Shown here: positions 44,576-58,358 of the stretch, in pieces
Layout: each line of letters starts with the position of its first letter
Numbering within the stretch: the first letter of the stretch is position 1
NCBI GenBank assembly: GCA_001414345.1
Contig: LLCB01000057.1
Coordinates: 62,001 to 126,000 of the forward strand
Reading direction: 5' to 3'
Length of the DNA: 64,000 bases
Source: Hymenoscyphus infarciens
Taxonomy: Eukaryota; Ascomycota; Leotiomycetes; Helotiales; Helotiaceae
The notes under the pieces: model-generated
The model's database searches: none
Seen by the model: the letters and a program-made list of their open reading frames with translations, nothing else
Told to the model about the DNA's origin: nothing
Position numbers and translations under genes: made by a program

Positions 44576-45600
44576 TTATAAAAGTTATATAATTAATAAA
44601 TAATTATAAAAGGTCTTAATTATTAAATTAAAACGTATTATAGTAAGTAATATATATATATATATATATATATACTATAAAAAGACTATATAAATCGACT
44701 TTTATTATTATAATAAGTTCTTAAATTATATATTAAAACTAGTTCTATTTTAAGCTAATTACTCTAGATTACTTAATATTAAAGTAATTAGCTTATACTA
44801 AAAGCTTAAATAATCTTATTTTAAGATAATTTAAGTATCTTTAGCTACTTTTCTTAATTATATACTAATTTTCTAGTTAAAGTTAGAGCTATTTATTATT
44901 AAAAACTAAAAAGTATATCTACTTTATATACTAACTCTCTTATATTACTTCTTTCTTAATTACGTTTATAACTCTTTATATTATTTCTTTCTTTAAAACT
45001 ATTATTCTACTAGTAAATTCTAAAGCTTCTACTATATATACTCTCTCTTCTCTCTTAAATTTAAAAATAATAATATAAATAATAAAAGAAAAAGAAAGAT
45101 AATAAACTCTAGTAGTAGTAGTAGCTTTAAAAAACTATTAAAGTATAAAATTCTTAGTAATAGAACTTTTAAAATAAATTAACTTAATTACTTCTTTTTA
45201 AAAGAGTAATTTTAAGAGCTCTTTTCTTATATTAAAAAAGCTTAAATTATATAAGCTAATTCTAAATCTTCTACTATATATATCTTCTTTTAAATTTAAT
45301 AAAATAAATAATATACTAAGTAATAGAGTAGAGATAGAAGTATTCTCTAAGTCTCTCTAATCTTCTTATAAAAGAAGAAAGCTATTATTAGTATTATATT
45401 ATAATATAATACTACTAGAATTTTAAGTATATTAAGAAGTATAAAAAAGATAATTTAAAGTATATAAAAAAGTTCTAAATATACTATATTAGTTAGTTAA
45501 TTTAGAGCTATATAAGATATTTATAAAAGAATTATATATATAAGAGATATTTACTTAAAAGATATATAATAAATCTAAGTAAAAGTATAATATTAATAGT

Positions 45601-46680
45601 AAGAGATTTACTCTTTATATCTATATTAGTACTATATAAGATCTTTAAAGAAATAAGTATAACTTAGTAACTCTTACTTTTTAAGCTTATATTATATATC
45701 TTTTTAAAGATATTAGTTTATTAGATAAAAGTATAATATATATTCTTAAATTAGAGAGATTTAAAATTAAGCTTTAGTATATATAATAATTATATAAGAA
45801 GATAGAACTTTAATAAAATAAATTATATATATAGAAGAAGTAAGAGAAGCTAAAGATAATTCTTTAGTATAAGATATATAAATATAGCTACTTTAGAATA
45901 GCTAGAAGTTTAAGTCTTAGATTTCTCTATATATACTTAAAATCTATAGTATTATTAGATAAGAAGTATAGAGAGTTAGTTAAGATATAGTATATAAGAT
46001 ATTATTAAAAGTTAAGAAGAAGAGATATACTTAAAGATTATAAGAGATTAAAGATATATATAGTAAATATATTATACTATAGTCTAATTATATATAAACT
46101 ATTAATAGATATTATAAATTAAGATTCGTTAATATTAAAATATATACTAAAATATCTATACTTAATTTATTCTTTAAAGCTATTATAGTTTCTTAAATAA
46201 TATAGTAGTATCTATTCTATAGTAATATAGTAATATTATAAGTAGCTTTAGAAAGCTACTATATTATATATAATTAGATTAAGATTTAGAATCTCTAATA
46301 GTAGTAGACGCTTATTATATACTTTATTAATAATAAGCTATAGAAAGTAGTAGAAAGCTATATAAACTTTTAGACTTATATTAGTTTAGTACTTCTATAG
46401 CTTATTAAAATATTAAAGCTTAATAAGAATAGTTTATATAATAGTTCTTAAATATATAGAAGATATAATTCTAAAGTATTTATAAAAAGAGATTATTTTC
46501 TGAAAAAGATGTTTCTAATAAAATTATTATATTATATATATATATTCTACTTATTTAAAAAGAGCTTTAAACTTTTATATATATATAGAATTACTATTAT
46601 ACTTATACTAATATTAATTAAGAGTATAGAGTACTAGAAGTACTATAGACTAACTTTTACTATTCTAGAATTATAAGAGG
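45601..46680 (+). pseudogene. Decayed coding region of an unidentified mobile element
   Basis: Read on + from 45,601, one frame stays protein-like for about 1 kb (for example SYFRIARSLSLRFLYIYLKS and LLDKKYRELVKI), interrupted only by TAA and TAG at positions where Gln or Trp codons are likely. I cannot match it to a family. The mirror copy is in the left arm on the minus strand (about 42.2-43.3 kb). Confidence 0.45.
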
Positions 46681-47753
46681 TTATATATGTATAGCGTAGG
46701 TTAGGAGTACGTAAGTTGAATTAGTATAGAGTAGATAATCGCTAAACTACGTTTCTAAGAAGTCGAAGTATAAGTATAAAAGACTTTATAAATTTTAACT
46801 TTTTTTAACTTAATTTCTAACTAAAGAATAGGAGAGAGCTATATATACTTCTAGAATAAATACTAGAAGCTTCTATAGCTTATAAATCAAAGAGTAACTA
46901 GAAGGTTCTAAGGATCACATGTTCGCTTAACCGTAACCGAGAACGTAACTAAACCTTCTAGATAATACTAGAAAGAACTAGTATAGACTAAGGTTTAAAC
47001 CTAAAGCCTATTAGTAAGTAAGGTAATTATTACCTAATACTAATAAGAATTAAAGAGTATCTAATAGATAATTATAGTATTAAATATATCTACTAAGAAG
47101 CTTATAAAGCTTTAAGAATTCTATAAGAATTTAAATATTAATATATATTTATCTTAAGTAACTCTAGAGTAATATAAAATAAAAATGTTTATATATAGAT
47201 ATATACTACTAATTAATAAGATAATATATACTAAAAAGAGAGAAACTTATATTATAGTATACTTAGATTTAAAAGTAGAATTATTAGTATATATCTAAGA
47301 AAGTACTTAAAGAGAATTAAACCTTTTAAATAAACTAGAAGAAGTATATAAGTAGAAGCTATATCTTAAGATAGCTTAAGAATTAAAGAAAGCTAGAGAG
47401 ACTAATTAAGATAAACTTAATATATACTTTAGTAATAAAAGTAAAAGTAATTAAGTAATAAATATAGTACTAGATTATCTATATAATAGTAACTTCTTAG
47501 ATAAGAAAGTAAAAGAGTTAGATAATAATAGCTTAGTAAGATTAGATAAGAATTTGAGAGAGTATATAACTAATAGTTATAACTTACTAGTAGAAGATAA
47601 TTTAGAAGAAGATTTAAGAATAAATATTAGTAGATAAATCTATATATAATTAATCTACTTTTAAAGCTAATAGTTTATTCTTAGAATTAGACTTTCTTTC
47701 AAATAGAGCTCTACTACTATATAAAATAGTATTACTCTATTAATTATGCTAAC

Positions 47754-48026
47754 TATTAGTACTAAGTCTCTATTATAAGTTATTACTACTACTAATAAAA
47801 GTTAGTAATCTTAGACTTTTAAATCTTTAAAAAATTAAAAAATTATAGATTCTCTATTTATTAAGTTCTAGTTAGCTTTATAAATATAAATAATACTATT
47901 TTATATTTAAATTAAAAGTAAAAAGATAAACTTAGAATATAATATAATCTAAAGCTATTTTAGATATATAGATTACTAACTTTTATTAGTAGTAGTAAAT
48001 AATTTATAAATTAGCTTTAGTATTAA
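47754..48026. mobile_element. Small terminal-inverted-repeat element, right copy
   Basis: This is the mirror copy of the element at 40,851-41,121. TACTACTACTAATAAAAGTT begins at 47,784 and AACTTTTATTAGTAGTAGTA ends at 47,997. Its orientation is inverted relative to the left copy, as required by the palindrome. Confidence 0.7.
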
Positions 48027-51000
48027 TTACTTATTTTTAAGCTCTTCTTAGTCTCTAAAGAGTAATTCTAAGCTAGTCTCTAAGTAGTTACTTAGAATAG
48101 AATATTCTTTAATCTAGTCTTACTTATATCTACTTTAATAACTATCTATAGAATAGTAAATAAAGTCTTAGCTTCTATAGAAGATACTATACTATATAAC
48201 TTATAATTAATTAATATATATTTAAATAGTATATTAGAGTTTTATAAATAGTATTAAAAGTAAGAAACGAGATATAGAAGATTATATAGTTTAAATAATA
48301 TAGTTCTTTAACTTTTCTACTTTTCTTTTTTTACTTTTACTTATACTTTTAGAAGTTTTATATCTAGCTACTTTACTACTCTATAATACTAAAGATATAT
48401 AAGAATACTTTAATATTAGTCTTCTAAGTACTTAGAAGTCTAGGCTTCTTATTCTAAGAGTTTAAAACTTAAAGTATACTCTTATTACTTCTTAGTAAAC
48501 CTAGCTATTACTCTAGAAAATTATATATCTACGCTTTCTTAAAAGCTAAGTAAACTAATCTCTAATAATAATAATATAATTAATTATTATATATATAAAG
48601 TAAAGAATTACTTTATAAAATCTATAATATAAAGTTTTAATAACTAAAAGAGAAAATAATAGTTAATTATAAAGTCTAGAAGAAAATACTAAAAGTCTAC
48701 TATAGAACGTATTACTACTAACTACTCTACTTTTATTATTAAGTAAAAAAGGAATAAATTAACTATAGCTAGAGAGTAAGCTATCTAAGAGAAAAAGACT
48801 AGAAATAAAGAATCTTTCTTTATAAAAGCTTCTAGTAAAATTATTAAAATAATTAAAGTAAAAGTATATAAGAAGAGATTTATTCTTAATAAGAAAAAAG
48901 CTTAAAGTAAGTAGTACTTCTAGATTTAATATATATTCCTAATTAGTATTAGTACTTTAGCTTCTTCTATTCTAAATCTTAGAGTACTAATATCTTCCTC
49001 TATTACTAAAATCTATATTTAAGAAGTCTTATATCTCTATATATATATTATAAGTACTAAGAACCTCTCTACTACTAAGTATATTTCTATAATTATATAT
49101 AATTTTATAATATAATATAATAAGATAGTTAAAGTATAAAATAATATTAACTTTCTATTTTAAGTATCTTATCTATCTACTAGTAACTCTAAGAATCTAT
49201 TTAACTTTAAATTAATATCTTATAATCTATAAACTAAAAGGTTTACTATTAAGTTATTAGAGATTATCTACTATTTACTCTCTACTCTTAGTAGATAGAC
49301 TTCTATTAATATACTACTTCTTACTAATATAATAAAAGACGTCTTTCTAGCTATAAATATTACTATTAGAAAGAAAAGAGCTAAGTAATTAAGTACTATA
49401 GATTATAAGAAGATATATAATATATAAGCTCTTATAAAATACTTTATAATACTTTAATATACTAAAAGGTTCTACTAATAAAAAGTACTATAAAGCATAT
49501 ATAATATTTAATAGCTATATTAATAATAAGCTCTAATCTTTTAAAAAGAAGTAATCTATTATATTTATTTTTTATAAAATACCTAAGAGCTACTAATTCT
49601 ACTTTAACTCTTAAAGTCTATTATAATTAAAGATACTACTTAGAGTAGTAGAAGAGAGATACTAAGCTTATACTATTATTAAAGAATAGTACTAGTACTA
49701 GAGTAAGTATTTAGTAGATAATTTAGAATTAGATAATCTTTTAAAAATATTTATAACTATTACTACTAATCTAAGAGACTATACTATAATTATAGTAGCT
49801 TATTAAAAGAGAAAGATAATAGAGATAATAATTCTAGAGATAATTCTAAGAGTAATATAAAAAGTAAAGATATAGATATAAAGAAGAATACTAATAGTAA
49901 AGGAATATTAATACTAAGTTTATTCTTATTATTATCTCTTATAAAGAATAAGAAGAAGAAAATTTAAAACGCTTAATAGTTTCTACTTAGTTAAATATAC
50001 TAGAGAGAATAGATAAAGTAGTATAATAATAGATAGCTATAAATAAGTAAATTATAAGAGATCTTAATAATTAATTATATATAAGTATTAATACTACTAT
50101 TACTAAAAATAAGTTTAAATCTAAATTAATTAATAAAGCTAAGTAATTAAAACTTAAATAAGAGCTTAATAAGAGAGTCTCTAATTCGCTCTTATCTACT
50201 TCTCTTACTCTTATAAATCTATTAGTAAGTAAATTAAGATCTACTATTATAATTACTTCTATAATTAGTATTAATTTAAAGAAAAAGAAGAGAGATATAC
50301 TCTTTCTTTTAAATAACTCTTACTAATTAACTCTCTTATACTACTAAAAAGATTAGAATTATATATAGTAAGTATAATAATAAAAGAGATAAGAAGTAAG
50401 AGTATATAGTAGTAAATACGTTAGATAAAAATATTAGAAGAATTTTAATACTACTTTTTAGTTATATTTTACTACTTTTACTTCTTCTTTTATCTCTCTT
50501 TTTACTCTTTATATTAAAGTATATAAATAATTATAATTTATAATTATTTAAGTACTTTAAATACTACTTTACTAATTCTATACTAATTACTTAATTAAGA
50601 TTAGCGTCTCTTATTCTTAGACTAAATTATATCTATACTTATAATATTAAAAGTCTTAATTATCACTTTCTCTCTTTTATTTATTAGATATTTATATAAC
50701 GTTATTATTTATACTAAGTATATATATTACTTTTAATAATTTATAATAATTTAGAATAAAACTTTTTAAAACTAATAAAGTAGCTCTAAAAAGTCTTAAA
50801 ATATATTTAGATAACTATTTAATAGTCTAGAAAGAGAATAAAGTACTCGATAATTATATTAAGTAAGTATAATAGTAGTAGTAAAGAGATAGAAGACGTA
50901 TAAAGAGTCTTTATTCTCTTCTCTAAAGTAATAGTAACTAATAATAAAGATAGTATATTAAATAAAGAAGAGTAGAGTATAAGAGAATAGAAGAGAGTAT

Positions 51001-52559
51001 TAGAATATATAGATATATTAAAGAAGAGTCTAGTTTAAATAATACTTAACTTAGTAATAAAGAGAAGAGATATTAAGATAATTATTAAAATAGTAAGAAA
51101 GATACTTAAATATAGAAGAATAAGAAGAAGAGAAGATAAGATAATAATAAGAGATATTTTATAAGAAGAGCTTATAATTATAGTAAAGAAGATAAAAGAT
51201 ATAAAGAAATAAACTCTAATATAAGTAAAGAGAGTTAAAGCTAAAGAGCTATAAAAAGAGATAGATGTTATATTATAAAAGGAATATATTATACTAATTA
51301 GATATATAAAAGAAATTATAATCTAAGTAATAGAAATAAATAAAGAGAAAGATAAGCTATTACTAAAGAAAGTAATAGAGACTAGAAATATAAATAGATA
51401 TAAAGTAGATATAATTATAATAAGAAAGCTTTAAAGTAGAGATATTATTATATAGGTTAAAAAGAATAAGTAAGTAGTATATATATAAAATAATAGCTAG
51501 ATAAAGAAAGTATTTAGATAAGAGACTTTATTAGTACTAAGAACGCTTAAAGTATTTATAAAAAGAGTCTTAGTAAATAAACTTAAAAGAGGAATACTAA
51601 ATATATTATAGAGTATCTTATAAGCGTTTAGTATAAAGATATTAAAGATTATATAATAAAGAAGTAAATATAGAGAGTACTAGAGATAAGATAAGCTAGC
51701 TTTTTAGGACTATATACTAGAGATAGTAATAATAAAGAAGATAAGAAAGCTATACTTAAGAGAGATATTATAAGAAGTATAATACTTCTTATATAAGAGA
51801 TATATAGTAGAAGTAGTAGCTTAAGAGCATTTTAAGTACTAGAAGTAGAAGTATATATTATAGATATAAAGTTAATAGAAGTAATACTAGTATTTAAAAA
51901 TATAAAGTAGAGAATTTAGTATTTATTATTATAAGAAGAGAACTATTTACTATATATAAGAGAGAGTATAAATACTCTAAGAGTAAGCTAACTCTAATTA
52001 GGTAATTATTATAAGAGTGAATATCTAATATAATAATATACTCTCTATTTTTAGGTATTAGTCTCTAAACTAGTATCTTATATAACTCTACCTTTATTAG
52101 TATTTTAATTAATACTATAATAATATCGTAGTATTACTAAGTCTATTAAATTTAAGCTTTTTATCTTAGATTTCAGATTTACTTAATTTTAGTCTTATAT
52201 TTTATTACTATATAACTAAATAGCTAGAAGTAAAAATCTAGTTATATAAAGTATTTTAAAAAAAGAATTATATAAATAGCTCTTAGATTAATCTTATATA
52301 CTTATAAGTAGCTTAAGTTTATAAAAGTAGTCTATATAAGAGAGTAAACTTCGATAATACTATAATTAAATCTAGTAATAATAAGAGACTTCTAATATAT
52401 TATATTAAAATTAGTTAAATAAAAGCTAATACTTTTATAAGACTTTATATATAAATTATAGACTACTATCGATATTCTAAATAGTAGTAAGATAATAAGC
52501 GAGAGTATATATAAATAGAAAGTAGAAATAGCTTTATTTTTAGTTTTAGATATAGAGGT

Positions 52560-52753
52560 TATTATAATAGCCTTTTATAAATACACAAAGAGAGTACTTA
52601 TAGAATAGTATCTAATATTAAGGAAAACTAAACTAAAGAGAAAAGCGAAGAGTATAGGTACTCTAGCTTTATTTATATATATTAAGTAAAGCCTTAGTAA
52701 AGCCTCGAGCTAACCTAGTTATATAAGTAATATATATAACTAGGACTATTATA
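52560..52753 (-). repeat. 3' LTR of the gypsy element (194 bases)
   Basis: On the minus strand the LTR starts near 52,753 (TATAATAGTCCTAG, original TG lost) and runs through a TATA-like TATATATAAATAAAGC. It ends near GGCTATTATAA. It is the same length and order of blocks as the copies at 58,165-58,358 and 63,523-63,716. Confidence 0.8.
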
Positions 52754-55269
52754 CTACCTTCTCTTTAAAAGGGCCTTCTATAACTAAGTAGCTTTATTCT
52801 CTTTTAATATAAGAGTATTAAGCTCTAGCTTACTATAATCCTCTCTTCTAGCCTTATATACTACTTTCTATAGTAGAAGAGCTTCTAGAAGACTAGCTAT
52901 TTTTAGCTTCTCTAAATAGAATCTCTCTACTAGTTATAGTATATATATTAGTTATTAAGCTAGATACTAATTAAGGTCTTTATTATAGCCTTTCTACTTA
53001 ATTTAGTAATAGAGAGACTACTATCTCTTCTTACTAGCTAGTATTTCTTTAACCTTCTATTCCTCTTCTTCGTTTATAATAATTAGTAGAGGTAGTATAA
53101 CTACCTATCCTAGTAAGAGATTGTCTATAGCCTTATATAACTTCTTAAGAGTAAAGATAGAGTAAACTTTAATAGAAGCTAGTAATTATAATTAGAAAGT
53201 AGAACCTACTTCTTTAAAGATCTTAAAAGAGCTAGCTATCTAGTAGTCTAGCTTTTAGCTTAGTTGTTAAGTTACCTAGTCTTTTATTATAATAAAGACT
53301 ATATCTCTTACTCTAAAATTAATATCTTATCTATATTTATTTATATCTTATTCCTTCTTCTATTAAGCTTTTAATATATTTACTTAACTAACGTCTAAAA
53401 CCTCCTAGATTATCTTTATAACTACTATAGCCTCTTCTTATAATAGCTATTCTTTTATATTAGCTAGTTCTAGTATTTACTAGTTAAATAAGGTTCTTAG
53501 TATATATCTCTTTTATAACTTAAAAGGTAATATTCTAATAGTATTATAAAGTAGTACTAATTATATATAGTCTATTATTAGAAAGATCTTAGACTAATTA
53601 GTATAATAATAATTAATATATAGCTATAAGTACTAATTAAGGTATTAATTTATAATCTTAGTCTAGTTATCTATTTAAGTATAGTTTATAGTTAAGAGTT
53701 AAAGCTAAACACCTAAGACTTAAGTAAACTCTCTCTAGAATATAGTAATAAAATAAGAGCCTCTATTTAATATTATACTTTCTAGAATCCTATAATATTA
53801 TAGAATATATTTAATATATAACCTTATTATTTATTTAGAAGTAATGTTCTTATAATAGGGTATTAAAATAGACTACTTAGATAAGTAGTCTATTATTATA
53901 AATATATTATTATAACTATACTTATTAACTAGAAAGGACTTAAAATCTATAACTATATATTACTATATATATAGTAGTATTAGGAGTAGATATAGATAGC
54001 TAGGTATTTTATCTTAAGAAACGTCTACTCTTCTATGTTTATAATAGTTTTATATATATCTTATAATATTAGTTTTTATATTTTACTAGATATATTTTAA
54101 ATATAGAATCTAGTAGGTCTTATCTCTTTTTAGGTAAGCTAAAAGTATTTAATTATAAGCCTTATAAATTAGGTCTATTTTTAGTATATCTACGTCTAGT
54201 ACTACTAAGTAGTTTTAGTAAAGTAAAAGGCCTTTCTTTAGAGTATATAGAGAATTAGTATTAGTTTTAGCTTATACTTATATAACTTAAAGTATTATAA
54301 TATCCTTATTTACTTAGTAGATTTATTTTAAAAGTATAAATAATTCTTAGAAGTAGTTATTATTAACTAGAGCTAGTATAATTAAGCTTATTTTAACCTC
54401 TAAGTTTTTAAATACTTCTATATTTACTTATTCCTTTATTAAAAGTATATAAGTCTAGTATTACTTTTTAAGTCTCTTTTATAAGTATAGCTTATTTACT
54501 TTATAAGTTAAAATATCTATTTTATTATTCTTATACTTTAAATAGAATATAATAATAAAATAGTACTTAGTTAAAGCTTTAGCTTACCTTACTTAATAAA
54601 TAGTAAGTTACTTAGTAGTTATAAAGTACTTAAGTATCTTATAATTAGTATAAATATAGATTTTTAAATAAGTACTTTATAGTTCTAGTCTCTATTTTAT
54701 AAGTAAGTGTATAATAGCTAATAGTTCTTTATTATATATTTTATAGTTATACTTAGCTAGAGATATAGTCTTACTAAAGTAGGTTATAGAGTACTATTCT
54801 CTATTAGCTTATTATTATTATAATACTCTAGTAATAATTCTATCTAAAGTATTTATCTTAATTATAGTAGAGAGGTTAAAAGAGTAGTAGTAGAGGATTA
54901 GTATAGAGGTAAGTACTACTTTTAAGTCTTTAAACACTTCTTAGTACTCTTTATTAAAATTAAAAGGTATATTATTCTATATTAGATATATTAAGAGCTT
55001 TATAATTATACTATAGTTCTAGATAAACTTTTAATAGAAGTTATAGAAACTAAGAAAGCTTTAAACGCTTTTTACTATCTTTAGAGCTTATTATTTCTAT
55101 ACTACTAAAATCTTTTTAAAGTCTACTTTAATACTTATTATTAATACTAATAATAAACTTAAGGTATTTTATCTTTTTAATATTAAACTTATACTTTTTA
55201 ATATTAACTTATAACTTAGTATTCTTAAAACGTTAAAAGACTTTTTATATATACTCTTTATATTTAAGA

Positions 55270-55650
55270 ATATTTAATAAGTAAATAAGAATATTATCTA
55301 ATTAAATAGAGTAGAAGTTATCTAGATAGTTAAATAAGACGTTGTTTATATAGTACTAGTAGGTAAATAAGCTATTTATTAGACTAAATAGTAGGACTTT
55401 ATATTTATATATTCTATAATAGATATAAAAAGTAGTTAATTCCTTAGTGTCTAGATCTATTTATATATAGTAGAAAGCTTACTAGATATCTAGCTTAGTA
55501 AAAATATAAACTTAACTAATATATATAAGTGTTTTATTAATTAAAAGTAATAAATAATAGTCTTTTTAAGTAAGATTATTAAGTTTTTAAAAATTAATAT
55601 AAAAACGTAGTCTTTTATCTACTTTCTTTATAAATAGAATAGAAGTAGTA
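55270..55650 (-). pseudogene. Reverse transcriptase relic of the gypsy element
   Basis: This is the catalytic core of the gypsy polymerase read on the minus strand, with the diagnostic motifs given under the whole element. Multiple TAA/TAG stops and an active-site Asp-to-Asn change (G-to-A on the coding strand) show it is dead. Confidence 0.85.
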
Positions 55651-58164
55651 AAAAAAGACTAGCTATATTTAATAAACCCTTTATAGAAATTCTCTAAAAT
55701 ATACTCCTTTATAGCTAATAACTCTTCTATAAATATCTTATATAAAGGGGAATATCTAAGAGTATTTAGACCTTTAAGATTAATCTTATAATTATAGTAT
55801 TAGTAAAGTAAGAAGGTATTTAAAAACCTTAGAAAATACCTCTTTAAAGTTCTAATACTTATTAGAAAAAGTAATATTAAGAGCTATATCTAGTTCTTAA
55901 TTAGCTATAATAGTATTAATTTTATATATATTTATAGTAAACATCTTACTATTCTTTTAGAATAAGTAATAATATATTTCTATAGCTAAAATAGCTAAAA
56001 TATTAATAATAGAGTCTAACTTCTTTAAGATAAAGAGTTTCTAATAGTATACTAAGGTAAGTACCTTCTTTATAACACCTTTAAGTTCTTTCTTTATAAC
56101 CTAGTATTATACTTATATTAAGGACTTATAACCTCTCTTACTATATATAGTTAGAGTATAACTAGCTAGGGTTATAGTATTAATTTTAAGATAATCTATA
56201 AGCTTTAAGAGCCTTCTACTTTATTAGTACTATTCGTCTACTTCTATAGCTTAGTTGTAAGTATTAGCTTTATTCTAGTAAGAGAGTATAGAGTTTTTTA
56301 ATTATATAGTATTTTAAGAGAAAGGAGTTAGCTATTAAGTAAAGAAGTAAGGCTTAAGGTTATTAAACTAAAGTAGTTTCTAATAAGTTATATTAATATT
56401 AATATAAAATTACTTAAAGAATCTTTAATTAAAGATAATATTATATAAACCTAAGTTTAATAGAATAAATAGTATATTAAAGAATTTATAGCTATCTAAG
56501 ATATAATTTAAAAAAAGATAGTATATAGCTTTATCTCTAATTTCTCTATTATATTTATAGATCTTAATAAGAGTAAGAAGTCTTTTAGTCTTTAAACTAT
56601 AAAACTTTATAAAGTTATAACTAAGTTATATATTTATAAAAGAAAAGGTATTTACTCTAAAGTTACTAAGAGTAGTAGTTTATATACTAAATTTATTAAT
56701 AGTTATTATACTAAGTAAAGTAAATACTTTTCTACTAATTAATAACTATAGATTAATCTTAGAAAAATTAATTCTATATTTACCTAAAAAGGAGTCTTCT
56801 CTTAGACTTCTTCGTTTCCTAACTCTAAGCTAGTATCTTCTCCTTTAAGCTCTTTAAGGTTAACCTTATATATTCTTAGCTTTAAATAATCCTTAATATA
56901 ATAACTAAGCTTATTATAGTTAAAGTACTTATCTAATAGTTCTAGAGTTAAGTAGTTATTTATAATAAGAGTGTTAAGGTATCTAAAAGAGGCTATAAAA
57001 GAAGAAGAGCTAGTAGGTATAAGAGTAAGCGTATATAAGTTTAAGGTAAGAGAAAAGTTTATTACTTATATCTTTTAAGAAGCGAGATTTTAAAGGTTAC
57101 TATTAATACTACTTATAAGATTATAAAAGGAGTTTATATCTTCTTTAGCTTAAAACTTAGTAATAATAAGAGATTAGTATAGTATAGAGGTTAACTTATT
57201 CTATAAGTCTTCTATCTAATCTTATTAAAGAACTTTAGCTTTATTTATAAGTTATTAGAACTTAATATAGAAGTTATAGAAAGTTTCTATCTTTAATATA
57301 GTAAAGTCTTAATATTAGATATAAGCTTCTTAGTATAAGTAAGAGCTAATAGTAATGTTTTAGAAGTAAGTTAATATCTCTTTATAGCTACTAAACTAAT
57401 TAATAATATTAAACTTATATTTTAAATAAATATAGTTTTAGACTCTTTTAAAAGTATAGTAGAAGATTAAATTTATTCTTACTTTCTTAGACTTAAAGTA
57501 GTTAGTATTACTAGATAACTTCACTATAATTTTAGTTTCCTAGGTTATATAAGTAAATTTATCTTTTATAGTAAATTAGTAAGGATTAGCTATTCTACTT
57601 ATCTTCTTTAATAATAGAACTATAGAAGAGAAACGAGTTATATTAAGAGTTTATAGCTAAATAGAGGTATATTAATAAAAAGTACTAGCTATATTTAAAG
57701 TATTTACTTTAAGTTTATAAACTTTACTTATTAATAAAGTTATTACTTTAAAGATTTATTATAAAGTAGAGTTAAGTAGAGATAATTTAGAGATCTTATA
57801 TTATAAGGAACTAGTAGTTACCTTAGTAGAAGAAGGTAGTAGTAGTAGTATAGTAATAGCTAGTATATATATTTTTATAGGTTAAGTTCTTAAGCTAGAT
57901 TAGAATATAACGTTAATAGAAGAGAGAAGAGAGATTAGCTCTACTAACTCTAAAGTAGAATAGAATAGTTCTTAGGTTAATAAGTTACTTTTAAAAAACT
58001 TAATATAGCTAATAGAAGAATACTAAACCTTATTACTTAATATAAATAGATTAGACTTTATAAAAGAGAATAGTAAATTTAATAGATTTAATATAAGTAA
58101 ATATATATATTATTATTAAGATATTAGTAAAAGCCTTCCTAGGTAAAGAGAGAGAGTTTAATTT

Positions 58165-58358
58165 TAGTATAATAGCCTTCTATAAATATATAAAGAAAGT
58201 ACTTATAAAATAGTACCTAATATTAAGAAAAACTAAACTAAAAAGAAAAGTAAAGAGTATAAGCACTCTAGCTTTATTTATATATATTAAGCGAAGCCTC
58301 GGCAACGCCTTAGACTAACCTAGTTACGTAAGTAACGTATATAACTAGGACTATCACA
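58165..58358 (-). repeat. 5' LTR of the gypsy element (194 bases)
   Basis: On the minus strand it starts TGTGATAGTCCTAGTTATAT at 58,358 and ends GGCTATTATACTA at 58,165. It contains the TATA-like TATATATAAATAAAGC. It directly precedes the internal region, which begins AAATTAAACTCTCTCTC on that strand. No clean target-site duplication is visible outside the two LTRs. Confidence 0.8.

Larger units (their letters stand above)
38095..50770. repeat. Giant imperfect palindrome, arms about 6.3 kb
   Basis: Sequence to the left of about 44.45 kb reappears as its reverse complement to the right. Anchor pairs read by eye: 38,100-38,340 with 50,460-50,760; about 39,000-39,250 with 49,640-49,880; 40,740-41,120 with 47,750-48,150; 42,660-42,880 with 46,170-46,400; 43,840-43,960 with 45,070-45,200; 44,160-44,420 with 44,570-44,880. 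Outer pairs share an axis near 44,440; inner pairs centre near 44,520, the shift being explained by a tandem duplication in the left arm. The arms differ mainly by C/T and G/A changes. Two head-to-head copies of one mobile element are the simplest origin. Confidence 0.8.
52560..58358 (-). mobile_element. Ty3/gypsy LTR retrotransposon, dead, full length
   Basis: This 5.8-kb element is bounded by two direct LTRs of 194 bases each and transcribed on the minus strand. The minus-strand translation near 55,650-55,270 shows the Ty3/gypsy reverse transcriptase order: KKVDKRLRFYINF.KLNNLT.KDYYLL, then IFTKLDI..AFYYI.IDLDT, LTTFYI and LDNILIY (the YLDDILIYS active-site block, second Asp changed to Asn). 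Stops fall where Gln or Arg codons are expected. A purine tract (AAAGAGAAGG) sits just before the 3' LTR as a polypurine tract should. No intact frame remains. Confidence 0.85.

Noticed and set aside
44640..44680. (TA)n run as a special regulatory element
   Set aside because: TA microsatellites are expected in RIP-decayed DNA and nothing marks this one as special.
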